A DNA stretch of 19,335 nucleotides from Acidobacteriota bacterium. Its GTDB lineage: Bacteria; Acidobacteriota; Terriglobia; Terriglobales; Acidobacteriaceae. How positions within the stretch are numbered: position 1 is the stretch's first letter; each line of letters begins with the position of its first letter. A model generated the notes under the pieces. The model did not search any database, was not told the origin of the DNA, and saw only the letters and a list, made by a program, of their open reading frames with translations. A program made the translations under genes and the position numbers. Shown here one piece after another: positions 1-5,687 of this stretch. The stretch is taken from positions 1 through 19,335 of the forward strand of contig JAJYAE010000044.1 in assembly GCA_021779695.1 (NCBI GenBank), in the 5' to 3' direction.

Positions 1-2
1 CG

Positions 3-144
<142 letters not shown>

Positions 145-146
<2 letters not shown>

Positions 147-196
147 GCCGCGGGCTGTCGCGGCAGGCATCCGCATCTTCCCCGCAAGCGGCTTGC
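145..196 (+). promoter_or_regulatory. Hairpins in the mreB-mreC spacer
   Basis: Directly after the mreB stop, GCCGCG (147-152) and CGCGGC (159-164) form a perfect 6-bp stem with a 6-nt loop. A second perfect hairpin is GCAAG/CTTGC (184-188/192-196). Alternatively AAGCCGC (145-151) can pair with GCGGCTT (188-194) across both. There is no T-run, so this is not an intrinsic terminator. Such intercistronic stems can protect the upstream message 3' end or lower downstream expression; that role is inference. Confidence 0.35.
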
Positions 197-215
197 ATCG
201 ACACCGAGCTTGGCT

Positions 216-1385
216 ATGGAACCCTTCGTCGTCCGCTATCGAAACCTGCTGGTGCTGCTGGCTCTTTTGGCAGCCCAGATTGTCGGCCTCGCCGTGCAAG
301 TGCACCGGGCCGGCAACGGACGCATGAGCCTTGATCCCCGCGACTCCGGTGGAGTGCGCCTCATCCGCCTCTGGGCCAACGCGCTGGTCTCTCCGCCTGA
401 AATCCTCATGCACGCCACAGGCGGCGGCATCGCTTCCCTCTGGCACAGCTACGTTGACCTGCGCAACGTCCGCCAACAGAACCAGGACCTGCAAAAAACC
501 ATCGACCGCCTTCGCCTGGAACAGGCCGCCCTGCTGGAAGACGCGCGTCAGGGCCAGCGCCTTCAGGCTCTTCTCCACTTTCAGGAAAAGTACATCTACA
601 CGACCCTCGCGGCACAGGTGATCGGCTCCAGCGGCACTACGCAGTCCCGAGTCTTTTACATCGATAAAGGCTCCGCGGACGGCCTTCAGCATGACATGGC
701 GGTCATTGCCGAAGGCGGCATCGTGGGCAAAGTCCGCGACGTCTTCCCGCACACCGCGCAGATCCTCGTCATCAATGACCAGTCTTCCGGCGCCGGTGTC
801 ATCCTGGAGACCACACGCATCCGCGGTATCCTGCGTGGCAATGCCGAGGGTCAACCTCAGATCGTCGGCATCATCGCCGATAACCGCATCAAGCCCGGAG
901 AGCGCGTCCTGACTGCCGGCGGCGACCAGATCTTTCCCCGCGGCCTGCCTGTAGGCGTCGTCGACAAGGTCGTCCGCGATCCGGAACGCGACGGCTTCAT
1001 CAACGTCATCGTCAAGCCCTACGCTCCTCTCGACCGCCTTGATGAAGTCCTCGTGATTACCTCGATGGAGCCGCGATTCCCCGCTGACCAGCAGCAGGAC
1101 ATGGCGGAAAGTGAGGCCATCAAGGGCGCTGAAGTACAGCAGGAAGAGGCGCAAAAGAAGGCATCCACCATCATGGCCGAGCGCCTGCCCGGCCTCACAG
1201 AACCCAATCTGCCGCCAGAGCAGCAACCGCTCAACGACAGCACGCCGCCGCCGCCCATAGCGCACACCCTCCAGCCGCTGCATCCGGATCGCTTTACGCC
1301 AGGCTACGCGCCCAACACCACCCCCGACGCGCAGAGCGGACAGCCCGTTGCCAGCCCCGCCCAGCCTCAGCAGAGGAACCCCTAG
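216..1385 (+). CDS. mreC: Cell-shape determining protein MreC
   Basis: MreC is a bitopic inner-membrane protein that self-associates in the periplasm and activates PBP2-RodA within the elongasome. The 389-residue product has a short cytoplasmic N-terminus and one membrane segment (about residues 10-30). A coiled coil follows (about 78-125, RNVRQQNQDLQKTIDRL and on), then the two-barrel MreC core (about 130-282). The core includes VFYIDKGSADGL, EGGIVGKV, NDQSSGAGV and LPVGVV. Residues 290-389 form a Gln/Glu then Pro-rich tail that most MreC proteins lack, making this one long for the family. I chose ATG 216 over an in-frame TTG at 210 because a GAG at 206-208 sits at usable spacing. The stop is 2 nt before mreD, so translation is probably coupled. 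Confidence 0.95.
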   Translation: MEPFVVRYRNLLVLLALLAAQIVGLAVQVHRAGNGRMSLDPRDSGGVRLIRLWANALVSPPEILMHATGGGIASLWHSYVDLRNVRQQNQDLQKTIDRLRLEQAALLEDARQGQRLQALLHFQEKYIYTTLAAQVIGSSGTTQSRVFYIDKGSADGLQHDMAVIAEGGIVGKVRDVFPHTAQILVINDQSSGAGVILETTRIRGILRGNAEGQPQIVGIIADNRIKPGERVLTAGGDQIFPRGLPVGVVDKVVRDPERDGFINVIVKPYAPLDRLDEVLVITSMEPRFPADQQQDMAESEAIKGAEVQQEEAQKKASTIMAERLPGLTEPNLPPEQQPLNDSTPPPPIAHTLQPLHPDRFTPGYAPNTTPDAQSGQPVASPAQPQQRNP

Positions 1386-1387
1386 CC

Positions 1388-1909
1388 ATGCCGGTGCTCA
1401 CCGCAACCAACCGCCGCGAACTCGAGATTCATCGCTTCCCGGTACTCGTCTACGCCCTCGTGCCGCTTGCTGCTCTTGTGATGCAGGCGTGGCTGCCGCG
1501 CATCCTCGGCCGCTACGCGTGGTTCGATCTTCCGCTGCTTGTCGTGATTTATTTCGCCCTCGGCCGCCCCAGTCCCATCCAGGGCACCGTAATGGGCTGC
1601 ATCCTGGGCATCTTCGAGGATGCCCTCACCCAACACCCCATCGGCATCAACGGCGTCGTTAAGACGCTCATCGGCTTTTTGTCGTCTTCCCTGGGTGTCC
1701 GCGTCGACGTCGACAACCATACAGTTCGCGTCCTGCTGGTGCTGTCCTTCTCGCTGCTCTCCGGCGGACTCTACTTCTTTGTCTTTAGCGTTCTCCTCGG
1801 CCTCTCGATGGACTGGAAATGGCTCGACGTGCTTTTCCCCGCCCTTGGCAACGGCATAATCGCCCTCGTACTCTTTCCTTTGCTGGACCGCTTCCGCATC
1901 CACGACTGA
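1388..1909 (+). CDS. mreD: Rod shape-determining membrane protein MreD
   Basis: MreD is a small polytopic inner-membrane protein of the elongasome, interacting with MreC and PBP2. The 173-aa product is of typical family length and strongly hydrophobic. Membrane segments are visible around residues 17-37, 45-60, 65-80, 88-104, 113-137 and 147-166. The motifs are family-like: a FDLPLLVVIYFALGR stretch, a G-x-x-x-G-x-x-x-D region (VMGCILGIFEDAL), and a short basic exit after the last helix. AGAGGA at 1372-1377 lies about 10 nt upstream of the ATG, inside the end of mreC. Position between mreC and the PBP2 gene supports the assignment, since MreD sequences are otherwise poorly conserved. Confidence 0.93.
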   Translation: MPVLTATNRRELEIHRFPVLVYALVPLAALVMQAWLPRILGRYAWFDLPLLVVIYFALGRPSPIQGTVMGCILGIFEDALTQHPIGINGVVKTLIGFLSSSLGVRVDVDNHTVRVLLVLSFSLLSGGLYFFVFSVLLGLSMDWKWLDVLFPALGNGIIALVLFPLLDRFRIHD

Positions 1910-1920
1910 GCGCCTCGCCC

Positions 1921-1949
1921 CGGACAATCCATCCCGTTCGCGGTATCCT
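1921..1949 (+). promoter_or_regulatory. Possible internal promoter upstream of mrdA
   Basis: In the 55-nt mreD-mrdA spacer, CGGACA (1921-1926) and TATCCT (1944-1949) are 17 nt apart, resembling sigma70 -35/-10 elements (four of six matches each). The -10 region lies in GTATCCTGAATAGGCAG, which closely resembles the -10 region of the rimP promoter candidate at 13229-13245. A start near 1956 would leave only a very short leader before ATG 1965, which weakens the call. Confidence 0.3.
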
Positions 1950-1964
1950 GAATAGGCAGGCAGA

Positions 1965-4049
1965 ATGGTTTTTGACAGCTCCACACGCGGCGAAAAGCTC
2001 CCCAGCGCCAAGCTGACAACCGTGCAGTATGGCATCCTCCTGATGATGCTCGCCCTGCTGGCCGGGCTCTGGCGCCTTCAGGTCATCGGCGCCGACAATT
2101 TTCGCGTTCTCGCAGAGCAGAATCGCATTCGCAAGGTTCCCATCCTTGCTCCCCGCGGCAAGCTCTTCGACCGCGAGAATCGCCTCATCGTCGACAACTA
2201 TCCGTCCGTCTCGTGCTTCCTCGTCCGCGAGCAAGGTCGCAATATCGATGCCGACCTGCCCCTCATCGCCAAGGGCCTTGATCTCGATCTCGAGCAACTC
2301 CGCACCACTCTGCGCCGCTACCGCAGCGCGCCCGGCTACCAGCCCATCCCCATCAAACAGGAAGTCACGCCCGACGAGCAGGCCTTCATCGCCGCCCACG
2401 GCGGTGAGCTTCCCGAGCTTGAAACCATTGACCAGGAACGCCGCCTCTATCCCCGCGATGGCTTCGCCGCCCATCTCATCGGCTACGTGGGCGAAGTGAG
2501 CGAAGAGATGCTCAACGACCCCCGCTTTGCCGCATACGAACCCGGGGATGTCGTCGGAAAGGCCGGCGTCGAAGAGAGCTACGACCAGGTCCTGCGCGGA
2601 CAAGATGGCTCCCGCGACGTCATCGTAGACAGCCGCGGCCGCGAAGTGGGCTACCTGCGCACGCAGCACGCCATCCCCGGGCAGGACCTGCGCCTGACCA
2701 TCGATAACGACCTGCAGCGCGCCGCCGAACTCGCGCTCGGCGATCGCGAGGGCGCCATCGTCGCCATGGATCCGCGCAACGGCGAGATCCTCGCGATGGT
2801 GTCGCACCCCAGCTTCGACCCCAACGATTTCGCGGTACGCATCGACCGCACCGCATGGAACAAGCTCGTCACCGACCCTGAGCATCCGCTGATGAACAAG
2901 TCCATCCAGGCGCAGCTTGCCCCTGGGTCCACCTTCAAGATCCTCATGTCGGTCGCAGGACTTGAAGAAGGCATCGCCCAGAACCTTCACGTCTTTTGCA
3001 GTGGCGGAGCCAACTTCTACGGCCACTACTACCACTGCGACGAAAAGCACGGCGCCGTGGACATCCACAACGCCATTCCTTATTCCTGCGACACTTTCTA
3101 CTACACCCTCGCCGACAAGCTCGGCATCGACCGCATCGCCCGCTACGCCACCGAGTTCGGCTTCGGCCAGAAAACCGGCATCGACCTTCCCGGTGAACAG
3201 TCCGGCCTGATGCCCTCCGCGCAGTGGGTCATGCGCAACTACCACCGCAAGTGGTACGCCGGAGAAACCATCTCCGTCGGCATCGGACAGGGCGCCATCG
3301 AGGCTACCCCCATCCAGCTCGCCCGCATCATCGGCGGCATCGCCTCCGACGGCCACATGGTTCGTCCCCATGTCGTCTTTCCCAATGAACTGTCCCCGGA
3401 CTTCTATCACGCCATCCTGGACTCATTTCCAGGCTCCGCCCAAACTGATATTCCCATCGACCCAACCGACTGGATGACCATCACCGACGGTATGGCGGAG
3501 GTCACTCAGCCCGGTCTCTATCACACCGCCGGCTCAGCGCACTTGGAAGGCATTGACCTCGCAGGAAAAACCGGCACGGCCCAGGTCATGAGCCACGAAG
3601 CTCTCGATCGCACGAACAAGGGCCGCTCCACCTATCCCAACGTCTGGTTCGTGGGTGTCACGCCGCGCCGCAATCCCGAGCTGGTTGTCGCCGTGCTCTG
3701 GCAGCATGGCGAGTTCAGCTTCTATCCAGCCCGCATCGGAGCCCAGGTCGTCCAGGCCTACGTCGATAAGCAGCGCAACCTCAAGCACAATCTCCCCGCA
3801 AACAACGCCACCACTACGCCGCCTGCGCCCTCCAGGCCAGTCGATGTCGGCGCAATCTGGACGCAGCCTGAACTGGTCCACGGGAAGGAAGTCGCCCGCA
3901 TCCACGCAGGCCACTTCTTCCTCAACTCCACCGCCGGCGCATCGTCCGCGCCACGCACTGCCGCGCTCCAGCAACCATCGATCACCGCAAAACTTCCCGG
4001 CCAGATCGCCGCCGCTCTGCTGCCCGCACGCAGGATCAGGACCCCATGA
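1965..4049 (+). CDS. mrdA: Penicillin-binding protein 2 (elongasome transpeptidase)
   Basis: This is the class B PBP that cross-links newly made peptidoglycan in the lateral wall with RodA. The 694-aa product has one N-terminal membrane anchor (about residues 20-42). A pedestal/dimerisation region follows, starting NRIRKVPILAPRGKLFDRE (the PBP2 'APRG.I.DR' box) and including DQERRLYP. The transpeptidase domain is complete: SxxK as STFK with nucleophile Ser322, the second motif as SCD (374-376), and KTG at 535-537 in AGKTGTAQ. The SVGIGQG block (437-443) is also present. Residues from about 605 form a Pro/Ala-rich C-terminal extension beyond the usual domain end. ATG 1965 follows a GGCAGG-type ribosome-binding site. 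The stop overlaps the rodA start as ATGA, implying translational coupling and fixed stoichiometry with the glycosyltransferase partner. Confidence 0.96.
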   Translation: MVFDSSTRGEKLPSAKLTTVQYGILLMMLALLAGLWRLQVIGADNFRVLAEQNRIRKVPILAPRGKLFDRENRLIVDNYPSVSCFLVREQGRNIDADLPLIAKGLDLDLEQLRTTLRRYRSAPGYQPIPIKQEVTPDEQAFIAAHGGELPELETIDQERRLYPRDGFAAHLIGYVGEVSEEMLNDPRFAAYEPGDVVGKAGVEESYDQVLRGQDGSRDVIVDSRGREVGYLRTQHAIPGQDLRLTIDNDLQRAAELALGDREGAIVAMDPRNGEILAMVSHPSFDPNDFAVRIDRTAWNKLVTDPEHPLMNKSIQAQLAPGSTFKILMSVAGLEEGIAQNLHVFCSGGANFYGHYYHCDEKHGAVDIHNAIPYSCDTFYYTLADKLGIDRIARYATEFGFGQKTGIDLPGEQSGLMPSAQWVMRNYHRKWYAGETISVGIGQGAIEATPIQLARIIGGIASDGHMVRPHVVFPNELSPDFYHAILDSFPGSAQTDIPIDPTDWMTITDGMAEVTQPGLYHTAGSAHLEGIDLAGKTGTAQVMSHEALDRTNKGRSTYPNVWFVGVTPRRNPELVVAVLWQHGEFSFYPARIGAQVVQAYVDKQRNLKHNLPANNATTTPPAPSRPVDVGAIWTQPELVHGKEVARIHAGHFFLNSTAGASSAPRTAALQQPSITAKLPGQIAAALLPARRIRTP

Positions 4050-5158
4050 GCGTCACCCGCCGCTTCCTCAGCTTTCGCGATTTTGACTGGACCCTGCTCG
4101 CCATGGTCCTGCTGCTCTGCACCCTCTCCGTCTTCGAGATCTATTCCGCCACTCTCCATACCCGCTACACCGGCTTCCATACCAAGCAGGTTTTCTGGAT
4201 TCTCGGCGGCCTCATTGGCATGTTCCTCTTTGCCAAGATCGACTACCACAAGCTCATCGACTTCACCCCATGGTTCTACGGAGCCTTCCTTTTCCTCCTC
4301 GGCATCGTCCTCATCCCCGGCATCGGACACAAGGCGCTCGGCGCGCGCCGCTGGATCAAGCTCGGCCCCATCCTCTTTCAGCCCTCTGAGTGGGTCAAGC
4401 TGGTGCTCATCGTTGCCGTTGCCCGTTACTTTGCCAACCTTGGCGGTCGCTCATTGACCGCGCGCGATATCACCAAAGCCTTTGTTCTGGTCGGCGTGCC
4501 GATGCTCCTCGTCCTCAAGCAGCCAGACCTCGGCACCTCGCTCACCTTCGCGCCCATCCTGATCGCCGGGCTCTTTCTTGGCGGCATCAACCTGCGCCAG
4601 GCCCTTATCCTCCTCGCCGCAGGAGCGGTCCTGGTCGCCGGTGTCTGGACCAGCGGCAAAGTCCTCAAGCCCTACCAGAAAGCCCGCCTCACCAGCTTCA
4701 TCAATCCCGACAACGACCCCCGCGGAAGCGGCTACCAGATTCGCCAGTCCCTCATCGCCGTCGGCTCCGGCGGCATCTGGGGCCAGGGTTCGGAAAAGGG
4801 CACGCAGACGCAGGGCGACTTCCTCCCCATCCCCCACGCTGACTTCATTTTTGCCGCCTTCAGCGAGGAGCACGGCTTCGTCGGCGCGTCGCTCGTCCTG
4901 CTGCTATACTTCTCCATATTGATGCGTTTGATTCAAAACGCTCAAACAGCCGCCGACCTGCCCGGCTCCCTCATTATTATGGGAATCGTGGCTGTGTTGA
5001 CCTTCCAGATTGCGGTCAACGTTGGCATGGTCATCGGGTTTATGCCCGTCACCGGAATCCCTTTACCTTTAATGAGTTATGGTGGATCTTCGGTGCTGTT
5101 TACCTTCCTGGCGCTCGGCGTCGCAATGAACGTGCGCATGCGCCGGTTTGTAAACTAG
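4046..5158 (+). CDS. rodA: Peptidoglycan glycosyltransferase RodA (SEDS family)
   Basis: RodA polymerises lipid II into glycan strands during elongation, paired with PBP2. The 370-aa product has the multi-spanning SEDS layout starting near residue 15. The signature segments are clear: ARRWIKLGPILFQPSEWVKL (100-119), LKQPDLGTSL (157-166), the extracellular stretch around SGYQIRQSLIAVGSGG, and LPIPHADFIFAAFSEEHGF. The last contains Asp266, which aligns by motif with the catalytic Asp described for RodA proteins (TDFIFA). GIPLPLMSYGGSS (337-349) follows. Length and motifs are normal for RodA rather than FtsW, and the ATGA overlap with the PBP2 gene supports this. AGGA at 4038-4041 is the likely ribosome-binding site. 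No obvious terminator with an adjacent T-run follows immediately; the next 529 nt are gene-free. Confidence 0.96.
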   Translation: MSVTRRFLSFRDFDWTLLAMVLLLCTLSVFEIYSATLHTRYTGFHTKQVFWILGGLIGMFLFAKIDYHKLIDFTPWFYGAFLFLLGIVLIPGIGHKALGARRWIKLGPILFQPSEWVKLVLIVAVARYFANLGGRSLTARDITKAFVLVGVPMLLVLKQPDLGTSLTFAPILIAGLFLGGINLRQALILLAAGAVLVAGVWTSGKVLKPYQKARLTSFINPDNDPRGSGYQIRQSLIAVGSGGIWGQGSEKGTQTQGDFLPIPHADFIFAAFSEEHGFVGASLVLLLYFSILMRLIQNAQTAADLPGSLIIMGIVAVLTFQIAVNVGMVIGFMPVTGIPLPLMSYGGSSVLFTFLALGVAMNVRMRRFVN

Positions 5159-5687
5159 GCGTCTCTGCCCTCCTCCTGAGGATGGGACGCGGATAAAGGT
5201 TGTGATCCCCTTGCGATCTTCGGAAGGGTCCGAAGCGCAAGAGGCTGAATTTTTGACGGTTTAAAGCCGGCCAGGTCCCGATGGACCGCAAAGCCCGGCA
5301 GGATTGGGTTCATGAGCTCGCAAAGACGGGAAACCCGTTGGCAGCGTTTAACTTGCGCGGAGCGCGAGGGGGTGTGGAGCAAATCGCTCCTCGTCACCAC
5401 CTCAAAGGTCGCCCGCTCAGTCGCCAGCGGCGTAACGGCCCCACCGGATTCCCCGGTGCGCCGGGCCACAATCTCTTTGCACACAGGTCACCCTACCGAA
5501 CAGCTTGTCTGGCAGGTCGACAGCCACGGCACACCACCCCTCGGGGCCGGTCGCCGCTTCGACCTCGGCACACCAGCCGATCGCAGGTCATCCTTCTCGC
5601 ACATTCCCACCCCGCCCGGTTTCGCGTCCTTCCATCCCACCTCGCCGCAAGTCCCGGCCGCTTCAAGCCGCCGGGCGGAAAGGCACG
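5159..5687 (+). other. Gene-free structured region, candidate rng 5' leader
   Basis: This 529-nt interval has reading frames but none with protein-like composition; all look like shadows or low-complexity sequence. It holds a succession of hairpins. CTTGCG/CGCAAG (5210-5215/5236-5241) encloses a perfect CTTCGGA/TCCGAAG stem (5218-5224/5229-5235). GCCGG/CCGGC (5266-5270/5295-5299) encloses GGTCC/GGACC. Others are ACGGG/CCCGT (5326-5338), GGTG/CACC enclosing GGAGC/GCTCC (5371-5398), CGCC/GGCG (5422-5432), CACCGG/CCGGTG (5442-5458), GGTCG/CGACC (5549-5564) and CCGC/GCGG (5668-5678) beside the rng ribosome-binding site. The first hairpin has a T5 run (5250-5254) about 8 nt downstream, so it could be a weak rodA terminator. 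E. coli rne has a long structured autoregulatory 5' leader; an analogous role here is inference. Confidence 0.5.

Noticed and set aside
1785..3410. A 541-codon open frame antisense to mreD/mrdA
   Set aside because: Gly/Ala/Asp/Val-rich shadow of a gene with complete PBP2 catalytic motifs; no plausible protein features.
5155..5484. A 109-codon minus-strand frame over the structured leader
   Set aside because: It lies opposite the hairpin-rich region with no ribosome-binding site or family resemblance; more likely a by-product of the structured RNA sequence.
5505..5687. In-frame N-terminal extension of the RNase (61 codons)
   Set aside because: Ser/Pro/Arg-rich with no family similarity; the conserved N-terminus begins at ATG 5688, which has its own ribosome-binding site.
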